From contig DATHET010000334.1 of assembly GCA_035490315.1 (NCBI GenBank), positions 4,710-68,709 on the forward strand: a stretch of DNA of 64,000 nucleotides. The letters run 5' to 3'. Made by a program: the position numbers and the translations under genes. Origin of the DNA: JADJQU01 sp035490315. Its GTDB lineage: Bacteria; Planctomycetota; UBA1135; GCA-002686595. The notes beneath the pieces were generated by a model, which was not told the origin of the DNA, made no database searches, and saw only the letters and a program-made list of their open reading frames with translations. This document shows positions 25,044-33,763 of the stretch, piece by piece; position 1 is the stretch's first letter, and each line of letters opens with the position of its first letter.

Positions 25044-25438
25044 CGCGCGGATTCCGCGGCGGTCAGCCGCACTCCCCCATGGGCCACCGCGAACATCAGG
25101 CAGGCCGGGTTGGCGTCATCGATCCCCGCTCGGGGATCGCCGAGGGCCACCGGTGCGTGCCGGCTGCCGGCGGCGTAGCGCAGGTAGCTCCCGGCCCGAT
25201 GGTCTCCCTCGGCGTCGCGGTAGCCGCCGCTGAGGATCAGGACCTCCTCGACGCCGATGTGCTCGTGCTCGGGGTAGGAGGAACCGGGCTCCATCCGGAT
25301 CAGGACGGTCGAATCCCCGCTCTCGGACAGGTGCAGGGAGCACCAGGACACCCCGGGATGGCGGGTCGGGCGCCATTGCGCTTCCCCCGCTTTGGCCCAG
25401 GCGGCTTCGATTCCCGTGCGCAATTCGATCAGGCTCAT
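25040..25438 (-). CDS. Small cupin, first gene of the cysteine dioxygenase operon
   Basis: The product has 132 residues forming a single ChrR-type cupin. Motif 1 is RMEPGSSYPEHEHIGVEEVLILSG with two His and a Glu; motif 2 is HRAGSYLRYAAGSRHAP with a third His. It probably binds one metal ion. It may be a dioxygenase, a sensor or a binding protein; the sequence alone does not decide. Its stop overlaps the start of the NifS-like gene, so the two are coupled. TAGGCT at 25452-25447 lies 8 bases before the ATG, suggesting a nearly leaderless operon mRNA. Confidence 0.8.
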   Translation of the reverse strand: MSLIELRTGIEAAWAKAGEAQWRPTRHPGVSWCSLHLSESGDSTVLIRMEPGSSYPEHEHIGVEEVLILSGGYRDAEGDHRAGSYLRYAAGSRHAPVALGDPRAGIDDANPACLMFAVAHGGVRLTAAESAR

Positions 25439-25545
25439 CGTCCCAGAGCCTAACGCCGGGGACCGCCTTCCGGGGCAGGTCGGGGTCCCCCCGCGGCGCT
25501 TTCTAACAGAAAGTTCAGACTTCCAGGCTTGGCCGGGGGCACGAA

Positions 25546-25756
25546 AACGTCACCTCCAATTCCGGAGAAAGGCGTGGAGCGCCTAGCCATTCGAGCTAGG
25601 CTTTTGACGTGATCGTGGTTCGCCACGAACACAGGTGAGGTTTCATCGGGAGGTGACGGTGCTCATGCGAGCGGTGCCGTTACCCGGGAAGCTTGGTGGA
25701 ACCTCCTCTCTCCCTCGGGCCGCTGATCGGCAAGGATCAGCGGCCCCCTTTCTTTT
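25546..25756 (+). ncRNA. Candidate structured non-coding RNA with its own terminator
   Basis: The 376-base gap between two minus-strand genes holds dense plus-strand secondary structure. CGTCACCTCC (25548-25557) is complementary over 10 bases to GGAGGTGACG (25648-25657). Hairpins include GCCTAGC/GCTAGGC (25581-25601), CGTGG-TTCG-CCACG with a UUCG loop (25615-25628) and GCTC-ATGC-GAGC flanked by GTGACGG/CCGTTAC. GAGGTT pairs with AACCTC. Some helices exclude each other (GTGACGG can pair two ways), as in riboswitches or regulatory RNAs. It ends in a strong intrinsic terminator. None of the SRP, tmRNA, 6S, RNase P or common riboswitch signatures was recognised. The 5' end is uncertain. Confidence 0.6.
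25717..25756 (+). terminator. Intrinsic terminator ending the candidate ncRNA
   Basis: GGGCCGCTGATC (25717-25728) pairs perfectly with GATCAGCGGCCC (25735-25746) around the loop GGCAAG. It is followed by CCTTTCTTTT on the plus strand. The minus strand lacks a U-tract after the stem, so it acts for plus-strand transcription, where no protein gene ends. Confidence 0.85.
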
Positions 25757-25815
25757 CAGGGAGCCGCTGATCGCGCCGAGCTTCGAGAGAGGCGAACGAT
25801 TCCTTGCGCGATCGA

Positions 25816-27453
25816 TCAGGGTGTGACGAGCCAGGTGTGCGCCGCGCCGTCGCTTTCGAACAGCGTCAGCTCGAGTGTCTGCGGATCGTAGGTCCAGCTC
25901 GCCGTGGCGATCCCGTCGCGCAGCAAGGCGCTCGGGAATTGCGGCCAGTGCGTGATCACGATCTCGTCGCCGGTTGCATCGGCGCTCGCCGTGGTCACGA
26001 GCAAGGGCGCGGTGTTGGTCAAGCCCGCGGCGATCGGATCGATGGACAGCCGCTTCAGGTTCGCGGTCGCACCCACGTGCAGCGCGTTGCTCTGCGCGTC
26101 GAGACTCCAGTCGATCGGCGTGAAGGCTCCCGCCGCATCCTGCTCGAGGTAGAAGCGCTCGTAGATGCCGTCGTGGTCCGCGAGGGTGCGGCCCGAAGCA
26201 GGAACCTGCAGCGTGAACTGTCCGAGCCAGTCGCAAGCCGCCGACGCGTCGATCATGCGCCACAGGTGTCCGATGAACGTCACCACGTTGTAGCTGTAGG
26301 TCGGACCGGGCACGCGGCCGAGCGCCGTCTGCAGGTGGTGGTCGAGCACGTCGTTCTGCTCGGGCAGGTAACTGATCGTGTCCACCGAGGGACGCCAGGT
26401 CGCCAGCGGAGTCGAGCCCAGATTGCGCGCGAGATCGGTGGTCGGATCGACGATCAGCGTCGCGGAATTGAAGTCGATCACCGAGGAACGCGTCATGTTC
26501 CAGGGATCGGCCGAGCCGGCGCTGCCGTCGCCGAACCAGAAATCGAGGATGAAACGCACCGGCGGATCGTGCAGGTAGGTGTTGTTGATCGACACTCCGC
26601 CGGAGTGGTTGATCAGCGCCGCGAACATCGCGTGGGCCGGATCGCGGTGGCGGGCGGCATAGTTCAGCGCGGCTCCGCCTCCCATCGAGAAACCGATCCC
26701 GTAGATGCGCTGGCGATCGATGCGCAGAGTCGCGTTGGCCAGCATCCAGTCGAGCACTGCTTCGGTGTTGACCTGGCTCTCGAGCGAGCCGAAGTGCTTC
26801 TTCGAGCCGGCGAGCGGGCAGACCAGGAACCAGCCGCGCTTGGCGCATTCCTTCACGAAGTCGGTGTTCTGCAGCACGTCGTTGTGCGACGAGCCGTACT
26901 TGTGGAACACCACCAGCAAAGGCGCCGGATCCATGGGCATCGGCGTCGGCACCATCAAGTTGAACGGCTCGACGAAGGGCGTCGGCGGGTAGAGCGTGTA
27001 GGTGCGCAAGCGGTAGCGCGGCGAATGCAGCGGCGTTCCGCCCGAGGAGATTCCAGTGTTGGGCTCATCGCTGCCTTCGAAGTCACCGGCTTCCACACGG
27101 CCCCCTGACTGCGCGAGCTGCGCCAGGAAATCCGGAAGCGCGTCCTCCTCGGCGGAGAGGATCGAGTGCTCGGTCACCGGGAACTGTCCGCCGCCCTTGG
27201 GGTCGATGCCGATCGGCTCCTGGAAGAACATCGATCCGCGCGAGATGCGCGTGCCGGGAACTCCGCGATCGATAGCGAGCAATTCTTCGCGTTCGCGCGC
27301 CGCACGCTGGTCAGCGTTTTCCGGCGCTACGACCTCTACGGCCTTCTCGGGAAGGAGCAGGGCGCGGGCTGCCTGCCAGTTTTCCGCGGTACAAGCGCTC
27401 CCACAGGCCGAGCGCAGCATTTCGAGAAGGAACAGTGCAATCGATAGATCCAT
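25816..27453 (-). CDS. Secreted alpha/beta-hydrolase (PHB-depolymerase / feruloyl-esterase-like)
   Basis: About 545 residues from MDLSIALFLLEMLRSACGS, a short hydrophobic leader. The catalytic core starts at PLLVVFHKYGSSHNDVL; the nucleophile elbow is IGFSMGGGAALNYAARH (G-F-S-M-G), preceded by LRIDRQRIYGIG as in poly(3-hydroxybutyrate) depolymerase and acetylxylan esterase relatives. A C-terminal ~130-residue domain looks like a separate beta-module. The substrate is probably a polymer ester, inferred from the family only. The ATG at 27453 sits in an AT-rich pocket; a start 16 codons upstream is possible. Confidence 0.8.
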   Translation of the reverse strand: MDLSIALFLLEMLRSACGSACTAENWQAARALLLPEKAVEVVAPENADQRAAREREELLAIDRGVPGTRISRGSMFFQEPIGIDPKGGGQFPVTEHSILSAEEDALPDFLAQLAQSGGRVEAGDFEGSDEPNTGISSGGTPLHSPRYRLRTYTLYPPTPFVEPFNLMVPTPMPMDPAPLLVVFHKYGSSHNDVLQNTDFVKECAKRGWFLVCPLAGSKKHFGSLESQVNTEAVLDWMLANATLRIDRQRIYGIGFSMGGGAALNYAARHRDPAHAMFAALINHSGGVSINNTYLHDPPVRFILDFWFGDGSAGSADPWNMTRSSVIDFNSATLIVDPTTDLARNLGSTPLATWRPSVDTISYLPEQNDVLDHHLQTALGRVPGPTYSYNVVTFIGHLWRMIDASAACDWLGQFTLQVPASGRTLADHDGIYERFYLEQDAAGAFTPIDWSLDAQSNALHVGATANLKRLSIDPIAAGLTNTAPLLVTTASADATGDEIVITHWPQFPSALLRDGIATASWTYDPQTLELTLFESDGAAHTWLVTP

Positions 27454-27646
27454 AGTTTGATTTATTCCGACGGGACCTGGAACCTGCCTGTTCCATCCCA
27501 TCCGGGACTCTTCTGTGAAAACCTACCCCGCGAGCATCCGGGGTGACGGATCGACCCGGGAGGTCGATTCCAGGGGGTTCAGCAGGGACGGCTCTGGCCG
27601 GATCCAGCGCGGCGCCGAACGCTGAAAAGCCGCGTTTTTCCGCGGA

Positions 27647-28546
27647 TCAGAGGGCTTCGCCAGGCAGGGGCTCGACAGCGCCGTAGCAGTGGCCTTCGAC
27701 CGTGAAAAACTGCACGCGTTCCGCGTCGCGATCGAGCACCGCAATTCTCGTGTGAGCCTGGTCGCGCCCCTCCTCCACCACCACGTCCTCAGGTCTCTCG
27801 ACGGCGCCCGTGTCATCGCCGGAGCTGGCCAGCACGCGCACCAGCCGGCCGGAGGAATCGACCACGACCAGCGCCGACTGCTCGCCGCGCAAGGCGAGCA
27901 CCCAGCGGCCGTCGCCCAGCGCCGCGGCCGCGCTCGGCTCGACCCGCAGTCCATCGCGAGCTGGGGCGCGGAAAAGGAAGTGGAACTCGCCGTCGCGGAA
28001 CACCTGCACGCGCCCAGCCCCGGCTTCGCAGGCCCAGATCCATCGGCCGTGGGCCGTGGCGCGAACCAGGCCGCGGAAGGCGCCCAGGGCATGGCCTTCG
28101 GAGCGCAGGCTCGCGATCCAGGATCCGTCCTGTCGCGCGAGAGAAAGTGCGTGGCGTCTGCGGCCGCCGCAAGCGATCAGCAGTCGGTCCTCTTCCTCGC
28201 CCTCGACCAGCGCGATGTCGCTGATCTGCGCCAGGTCGCCGCGGCGGTCCTCGCCGTCGCTGGTGTCGTTGCTCGGGGCGCCGCGCAGCTGCGCGAAGGA
28301 GGCGACTTCGCGGCCGAAAACGCTGAAAGCGCGCACGCAGGAACCCGCGCTGTCCGCTACCCACACGGTGCGGTCGCGATCGACGTCGAGGCCGCTGACC
28401 CGCGCGCCTGCGCCGTCGTCGCGCGCGCGGAAGGAGAAGCCCGTGGTGAGCACGCGCCCGTCGAGGTCGTAGGCGCGCACGTGCGCGGTGTCGGCGTGGC
28501 GGCCGACGTAGAGCACTCCGGACCGCAGGCTCAGGCTGCCATTCAT
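27647..28546 (-). CDS. Predicted beta-propeller protein (NHL-like), partner of anti-sigma-like gene
   Basis: The product has 299 residues without a clear signal peptide. Repeated blade-like units of about 45 residues occur, for example VSGLDVDRDRTVWVADSAGSCVRAFSVFGREV, and VRATAHGRWIWACEAGAGRVQVFRDGEF. Such D-x-D-R-x-V-W-V-A-D strands are usual in NHL/SMP-30-type propellers. It starts 43 bases after the FecR-like gene on the same strand and may be the ligand-binding or output partner of that protein. No catalytic motif was found. Confidence 0.65.
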   Translation of the reverse strand: MNGSLSLRSGVLYVGRHADTAHVRAYDLDGRVLTTGFSFRARDDGAGARVSGLDVDRDRTVWVADSAGSCVRAFSVFGREVASFAQLRGAPSNDTSDGEDRRGDLAQISDIALVEGEEEDRLLIACGGRRRHALSLARQDGSWIASLRSEGHALGAFRGLVRATAHGRWIWACEAGAGRVQVFRDGEFHFLFRAPARDGLRVEPSAAAALGDGRWVLALRGEQSALVVVDSSGRLVRVLASSGDDTGAVERPEDVVVEEGRDQAHTRIAVLDRDAERVQFFTVEGHCYGAVEPLPGEAL

Positions 28547-28589
28547 CCGCGAGACGATACCCAGTCGGGCGCGGGAGGTGCTTTCCCCG

Positions 28590-29420
28590 CTATTTGGCGA
28601 AGGCGAGCTGCGCGCTCTCGCCGGTGTCGAGCTCGTGCAGGCCGAGCGAATCGATCGCGCGCAGGTGGCCCTGGCCCGATTCGACGAACATCCCCTTCTC
28701 GCCGATCGTGAGCTTGGCCTGACCGTCCTCGATCTGGACGATCCCGAACGAGCTGGTGACCCAGAGCGGGCCGTTGACCTCGAGCGAGCCCGATTCGAGG
28801 CGCAGGCGGCGGGTGGAAGGTTCTTCGATCTGGACCTGGGTGCTGGGCGCGAGCAGCACTTCCGATTCGCCGAACAAGAGCCGCGCGCGGCCGTCTTCGG
28901 GAGTGCGCACCCAGTCTCCGCGCTGCAGCTCGCGCTGCGGGGCTCCGACGGCAAGCGGCTCGCCGGTGGAAAAGACCATGCCGGCCAGGGATTGCAGCTG
29001 AGCTCGCGCCGTTCCGGAGGGCTCCGGTGTCAGGCGGATGGCGGCGTAGAGGACCACGGCCAGGGCGACGACCCAGGTCGCCTTGCCGCGGCCGGTGCTG
29101 GCGAACCCCGCGCGGGCGATGGCGATCGGCGAGAGCACCGCGCGGCGCGGACTCTCTTCCCCATCGCTTGCCTCGTCGGCCCGATCCTCGGCGTCGACCA
29201 TCGTGCGGCGCAAGCGCGCGTCGGCGAGCAGCGAATCGCGATACACCTGGTTGCAGTCCTCGCAGCCCTGCAGGTGGGCGCGCAATTCCGGCGCTTCGCC
29301 GAGGGTCTTGCCCTGCTCGAGCAGCGCGGCCAGTTCCTCGCGGGCGGCCTCGCAACGCTGATCCCCAGGCAGGCTGGGATGGCGTACGGGCAGCGGAATT
29401 TCCCCGCGGGTCATCGTCAT
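28590..29420 (-). CDS. Zinc-finger anti-sigma-like protein with FecR-type exported domain
   Basis: The product has 276 residues. The N-terminal ~70 residues include the zinc-binding pattern HLQGCEDCNQVY (HxxxCxxC) of ZAS anti-sigma factors. One transmembrane helix follows (about 112-127, ATWVVALAVVLYAAIRL). The exported C-terminal part is FecR-like (LQRGDWVRTPEDGRARLLFG, then RLESGSLEVNGPLWVTS). Anti-sigma proteins of this build bind an ECF sigma factor inside and sense signals outside. No ECF gene lies next to it: the 240 bases upstream to gltX hold nothing recognisable. Confidence 0.78.
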   Translation of the reverse strand: MTMTRGEIPLPVRHPSLPGDQRCEAAREELAALLEQGKTLGEAPELRAHLQGCEDCNQVYRDSLLADARLRRTMVDAEDRADEASDGEESPRRAVLSPIAIARAGFASTGRGKATWVVALAVVLYAAIRLTPEPSGTARAQLQSLAGMVFSTGEPLAVGAPQRELQRGDWVRTPEDGRARLLFGESEVLLAPSTQVQIEEPSTRRLRLESGSLEVNGPLWVTSSFGIVQIEDGQAKLTIGEKGMFVESGQGHLRAIDSLGLHELDTGESAQLAFAK

Positions 29421-29660
29421 GTGCGTCGATTCCTCGGCAGCGTGATGCGCCTGGTCGCCGGCGCCGCCGAGAAGGGCGTGCGAGGCGGAGGCAGGACGAA
29501 GAACGACCGGCCCCACAACAAGAATCGTTCCGCCCAGGACATCACTCGAGGTGTCATGGACGAGCAATCGGCAGATTTGGTTCCCTGCCTGAGGCCCGGA
29601 TCATCGATCCAGGCCGTTTCCCGTGCCCGATGGGCCTGGCGGCCCGTGGAAAATGGGCGG

Positions 29661-31139
29661 CTAGACCGCCGCTGCCAGCCTGATCAGGGCGGCGTCGATG
29701 CGGGCCAGGGCGTGGTCGCCGCCGAGCAACTCGATCAGGTCGAAGAGGTCGGGCCCTCCAGCCTGCCCAGTCAAGGCGCAGCGGAGCGGTTGGTACAAAA
29801 CGGGCATCTTGACGCCGCGCGCGCCGACCCAGGCCTTGGTCCCATCGCGCAGCTCGGCGGTCGTCTTGCGTTGCTGCAAGGCCTCGGCGAGCCACACGCG
29901 GTAGTCGGCAAGCGTGGCGAGCCCGGCGGGTTGCTTGCGCGCGTTCTTCTCGGCGTCAGCCTCGTAGATGACGGCCTCGTCCTTCGCGAACAGGAAGCCG
30001 ATGCGCGCCGGCAGCTCGGAGTAGGTGCGGATGCGCTCCTGCTCGCCGCGCACGATGCGCAGGAACCACTCTTTCCGAGCGTCCAGCTCCGCCTGGGTCG
30101 CCAGGCCGGCCTTGATCACGAAGGGCGTGCACATCGCCGCCAGGTGCTCGACCGAATCCTTGCGGATGTACTCGCCGGACATCCACTGGAACTTGTCGAT
30201 GTCGAAGATCGCGCCGGCCTTGGTGACGTCCTTGATGTCGAAGTTCGCCACCAGGTCGTCGATCGAGAAGATCTCGGTCGAGCCGTTGAGCGCCCAGCCC
30301 TGCAAGCACAGGAAGTTGATGATCGCTTCCTTGGGATAGCCGCGCTCGTGGTAGTCCTGCAACGCGGTGTCGCCGGTGCGCTTGGACAGTTTCTTGCCGT
30401 CGGTGCCGAGCATCAGCGGCAGGTGGCCGAACTCCGGGACCATTTCGCCGAGGGCTTCGTAGAGCAGCACCTGCTTGGGCGTGTTGACCAGGTGCTCCTC
30501 GCCGCGGAACACATGGGTGATGCCCATGTCGATGTCGTCGCAGACCACGACGAAGTTGTAGATCGGCATGCCGTCGGCGCGCACCATGATCCAGTCGTCG
30601 ACTTCCTTGTTGTCGAAACTGACTTCGCCGCGGACGTGGTCCTGGAAACGCGTCGTCCCGGCGGGCACGTTGAAGCGCACCACGGGTTTCACTCCGGCCG
30701 CAAGCTGGGCGTCGACCTCGGCCTTGGCGAGGTTGGCGCACTTGCGGTCGTAGGCGGGCTTCTCCTTGCGCGCGGACTGGCCTTCGCGCAGGGCCTCGAG
30801 GCGCTCGCTGCTGCAGAAGCAATGGTAGGCCGCGCCCTTGGCAAGCAAGCGCGCCGCGTATTCGCGGTGGCGCTCGACGCGCTCGGTCTGGCGGTAAGGC
30901 GCGCAGGGCCCGCCGATGTCCGGGCCCTCGTCCCAGTCGATGCCGAGCCAGGAAAGTCCCTCGAGGATCGCACGCTCGAATTCCAAGGTCGAGCGCTCGC
31001 GGTCGGTGTCCTCGATGCGCAGCAGGAATTTTCCGCCCTGGCGTCGCGCATAGGCCCAGTTGAACAGGGCGGTGCGCGCACCGCCGATGTGCAGGCGACC
31101 GGTGGGGCTGGGAGCGAATCGCACGCGCACGGTCTTCAT
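29661..31139 (-). CDS. gltX: Glutamyl-tRNA synthetase
   Basis: This 492-residue class I aminoacyl-tRNA synthetase starts MKTVRVRFAPSPTGRLHIGGARTALFNW, with the HIGH-type motif HIGG, and has the KMSKS-equivalent KKLSKRTGD. A Cys-rich zinc-like stretch occurs around HCFCSSERLEALREG. It charges tRNA-Glu (and possibly tRNA-Gln in organisms relying on amidation). GGGAGAA lies just upstream of the ATG. A longer upstream frame overlaps the divergent adenosine deaminase gene and is rejected. Confidence 0.96.
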   Translation of the reverse strand: MKTVRVRFAPSPTGRLHIGGARTALFNWAYARRQGGKFLLRIEDTDRERSTLEFERAILEGLSWLGIDWDEGPDIGGPCAPYRQTERVERHREYAARLLAKGAAYHCFCSSERLEALREGQSARKEKPAYDRKCANLAKAEVDAQLAAGVKPVVRFNVPAGTTRFQDHVRGEVSFDNKEVDDWIMVRADGMPIYNFVVVCDDIDMGITHVFRGEEHLVNTPKQVLLYEALGEMVPEFGHLPLMLGTDGKKLSKRTGDTALQDYHERGYPKEAIINFLCLQGWALNGSTEIFSIDDLVANFDIKDVTKAGAIFDIDKFQWMSGEYIRKDSVEHLAAMCTPFVIKAGLATQAELDARKEWFLRIVRGEQERIRTYSELPARIGFLFAKDEAVIYEADAEKNARKQPAGLATLADYRVWLAEALQQRKTTAELRDGTKAWVGARGVKMPVLYQPLRCALTGQAGGPDLFDLIELLGGDHALARIDAALIRLAAAV

Positions 31140-31241
31140 GGGTTCTCCCGGGTTCGCGGGGCCGAGCAGGATACGCCGCGCATTTCCGGACCACAACGAC
31201 GGCCTGCTTCCTCCGCGCGGACTTTCCGCTATCGTCTGCCC

Positions 31242-32342
31242 ATGAGTCGTACAGCCAAGACGGAACTCCCCTCGCGCGCACTGGTCGCGCGCGCTCCCAA
31301 GGTCCTCTTGCACGAGCATCTCGACGGCGGATTGCGGCCGCAGACGGTGCTCGATCTGGCTGAGGTCATCGGCTACTCCGAGCTTCCCGAGTCCCAGCCC
31401 GATCGACTGGCCGCCTGGTTCTTCGAGGGCGCGAACCGCAAGACCCTGCCGCTATACCTCGAAGGTTTTCGGCACACCATCGCCGTAATGCAATCCGCCG
31501 CGGCGCTCGAGCGCGTCGCCCACGAGTTCATGCAGGACATGGCGGCCGACGGCGTGGTCTACGCCGAGGTGCGTTTCGCACCGCACTTCCACACCCAGCG
31601 CGGTCTGGGCCTCGACGCCGTCATGGGCGCGGTGCTGCGCGGCTTGCAGCGCGGCAAAGAGGAGTTCAACGTCGGCTTCGGCTTGATCGTGTCGGCCATG
31701 CGCAACGAGCCCGAGTCCCTGTCCTTCAAGCTCGCCGAGCTGGCGGTCGCCTACCGCAGCCAGGGCTGCGTCGGCTTCGATCTCGCCGGCGAGGAAGCGG
31801 GCCACCCGGCGAAGGAGCACGTGCGCGCCTTCGAATTCGTCAAGCGCCAGAATTTTTCGATCACGATCCACGCCGGCGAGAGCTTCGGCCCGGAAAGCAT
31901 CTGGCAGGCCCTGCAATACTGCGGCGCGCACCGCATCGGCCATGGGACGCGGTTGATCGAGGACATCGTGGTCTACGACGGCAAGGTGATCCAGCTCGGC
32001 CACCTCGCCCAATACGTCCTCGACCACCGCATCCCGATCGAGGTCTGCCTCTCGTCGAACCTGCACACCGGCGCGGCGCGCTCGATCCAGGAGCATCCGT
32101 TCATCGTGCTGATGAACCAGAAGTTCCGCGTGACGCTGAACACCGACAATCGCTTGATGAGCCGCACGACGATGACCGACGAGTGCATGCTCGCCGTGTC
32201 GAACTTCGGCCTGGGCCTCGCGGATCTCGAGAAGATCACGATCAACGGCATGAAGTCGGCCTTCGCGCACTACGACGAGCGCGTGCGGCTGATCTACGAG
32301 CGCATCAAGCCGGGCTACGCGGCGCTGCGCCAGGCGAGCTGA
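31242..32342 (+). CDS. add: Adenosine deaminase
   Basis: This 366-residue TIM-barrel amidohydrolase would convert adenosine to inosine (or deoxyadenosine to deoxyinosine). Zinc ligands: HEHLDGGL (HxH), the His of ITIHAGESFG and the Asp of TLNTDNRLMS. Catalytic segments: GFDLAGEEAG and HRIGHGTRL. All metal and proton-relay residues of the family appear intact. TATCGT at 31230-31235 lies 6 bases before the ATG, suggesting a leaderless mRNA. An esterase gene follows after 16 bases. Confidence 0.94.
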   Translation: MSRTAKTELPSRALVARAPKVLLHEHLDGGLRPQTVLDLAEVIGYSELPESQPDRLAAWFFEGANRKTLPLYLEGFRHTIAVMQSAAALERVAHEFMQDMAADGVVYAEVRFAPHFHTQRGLGLDAVMGAVLRGLQRGKEEFNVGFGLIVSAMRNEPESLSFKLAELAVAYRSQGCVGFDLAGEEAGHPAKEHVRAFEFVKRQNFSITIHAGESFGPESIWQALQYCGAHRIGHGTRLIEDIVVYDGKVIQLGHLAQYVLDHRIPIEVCLSSNLHTGAARSIQEHPFIVLMNQKFRVTLNTDNRLMSRTTMTDECMLAVSNFGLGLADLEKITINGMKSAFAHYDERVRLIYERIKPGYAALRQAS

Positions 32343-32358
32343 GGCCCGAAGGACTTCG

Positions 32359-33378
32359 ATGACGCGCGCTCTGCGAGTCCGGTCCCTCGGCGCGGGCGAC
32401 GTCGAGGTGCACCACTGCGAGAGCGAGCTGCTCGCGGGTAACCCGGCCGGCGATCCCGCGACGCGCGAAGTCCCGATCTACATCCCCCACGCGGCGTCGA
32501 AGCGCGATGAGCGCCTGCCGGTGGTTTTCCTGCTGGTCGGCTTCACGGGCACGGGCCGCGAGTTCCTCGAGGACCATCCCTGGCGGCGCGGCGTGGTGCT
32601 CGAGTACGACGACGCGCTGCGCGAAGGCCGGGTTCCGCCGGCGATCCTCGCGATTCCCGACGCCTTCACGAAGTACGGCGGCTCGCAGTACGTCGATTCG
32701 AGCTACCTCGGTCCCTACGCGAGCCACATCGCCATGGAATTGACCGCGCTCGTCGACGAGCGCGCGCCGACGCTGGATCGCCGCCGCGGCGTGATCGGCA
32801 AATCATCGGGAGGAGTCGGCGCGCTGCACCTCGCCATGCGCCATCCAAGCGTTTTTCGCGCGGCCGCGTCGATCAGCGGCGACGCCGGCTTCGAAGGCTG
32901 CCACGCGCCGGCCTTCTGGGAATGCGCGCGCGCCTTGGTGTCGTACGATGGCGACCCACAGCGCTTTCTCGCGGAATTCCTGCAGAAGCATGATCTCTCC
33001 GGGGATCGATTCGGGGCGATGAACACGATCGCGATGGCCGCCTGCTATTCGCCGAACCCGAGCTTGCCGATCGGTTGCGACCTGCCGATCGATCCGAAGA
33101 CCGGCGAGCGCATCGAATCCGTGTGGCGGCGCTGGCTCGAGTTCGATCCGCTGGTCGCCTGCGAGCGCTACGCCGCGAATCTGCGCGAGCTCGCCTTCCT
33201 GCACATCGAATGCGGTCGCCGCGACGAATACAACATCCAGTTCGGCACGCGCCGGCTCTCGGCGCGCCTGCGCGAGCTCGGGATCGCGCACAGCCACGAG
33301 GAGCACGACGGAGGCCATCGCGGCATCCAGTCTCGCTACCTGGAGATCCTGCCGCGGCTGATCCGCGCGTTGATGTGA
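32359..33378 (+). CDS. Esterase-D-like alpha/beta-hydrolase
   Basis: The product has 339 residues. It has LPVVFLLVGFTGTGREFLEDH (oxyanion strand), the nucleophile turn VIGKSSGGVGAL (G-K-S-S-G) and a C-terminal His in EEHDGGHRGIQSRY. This matches the putative esterase family that includes S-formylglutathione hydrolase and enterochelin esterase relatives. No signal peptide, so cytosolic. AAGGAC precedes the ATG, and it follows the adenosine deaminase stop by 16 bases, so the two are probably co-transcribed. Substrate not evident. Confidence 0.8.
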   Translation: MTRALRVRSLGAGDVEVHHCESELLAGNPAGDPATREVPIYIPHAASKRDERLPVVFLLVGFTGTGREFLEDHPWRRGVVLEYDDALREGRVPPAILAIPDAFTKYGGSQYVDSSYLGPYASHIAMELTALVDERAPTLDRRRGVIGKSSGGVGALHLAMRHPSVFRAAASISGDAGFEGCHAPAFWECARALVSYDGDPQRFLAEFLQKHDLSGDRFGAMNTIAMAACYSPNPSLPIGCDLPIDPKTGERIESVWRRWLEFDPLVACERYAANLRELAFLHIECGRRDEYNIQFGTRRLSARLRELGIAHSHEEHDGGHRGIQSRYLEILPRLIRALM

Positions 33379-33388
33379 TCGGACAAAT

Positions 33389-33739
33389 TCAGGGATAGCG
33401 GACTTCGACCACCGTGTGGATGCCGCCGCGCACCAGGAAATCGCCTTCGACCGACATTTCGCGCGGCTTCGTCGCGGCGACGAGATCGTCGAGGATCTTG
33501 TTCGTGACTGCCTCGTGGAACGCGCCCTCGTTGCGATACGACCACAGGTAGAGCTTGAGGCTCTTCAATTCGACGCACAGCCGATCAGGCACGTAGCGGA
33601 TGCGAATCGTCGCAAAATCCGGCTGGCCCGTCTTCGGGCACAAGCAGGTGAATTCCGGGCACTCGAAGCGGATCTCGTAGCTGCGCTCTGGGTTGGGATT
33701 CTCGAAGGTCTCGAGCTGGCGCGAAGGTTGGGTCGTCAT
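33389..33739 (-). CDS. queF: NADPH-dependent preQ0 reductase QueF (short, type I)
   Basis: This 116-residue tunnelling-fold enzyme reduces 7-cyano-7-deazaguanine to preQ1 in queuosine tRNA biosynthesis. The segment ECPEFTCLCPKTGQPDFATI holds the catalytic Cys34 and Asp41, and GAFHEAVTNKIL holds Glu76 of the binding pocket. Its size matches the unimodular Bacillus type, not the longer E. coli type. A possible -10 TACACT (33754-33749) lies 9 bases before the ATG. No other queuosine genes are in the window. Confidence 0.95.
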   Translation of the reverse strand: MTTQPSRQLETFENPNPERSYEIRFECPEFTCLCPKTGQPDFATIRIRYVPDRLCVELKSLKLYLWSYRNEGAFHEAVTNKILDDLVAATKPREMSVEGDFLVRGGIHTVVEVRYP

Positions 33740-33763
33740 GCGGCGCGGAGTGTAGTCTCCTGA

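Noticed and set aside
25546..25756. Identity as SRP RNA, 6S RNA, tmRNA, RNase P RNA or a c-di-GMP/glycine/cobalamin riboswitch
   Set aside because: The conserved signatures of these families were looked for by eye and not seen, and no plus-strand gene follows that a riboswitch could control.
28578..31241. Long frame upstream of and in phase with adenosine deaminase (would give 1254 residues)
   Set aside because: It is antisense to gltX and the FecR-like gene; adenosine deaminase has a full-length start at 31242 with a promoter-like box.
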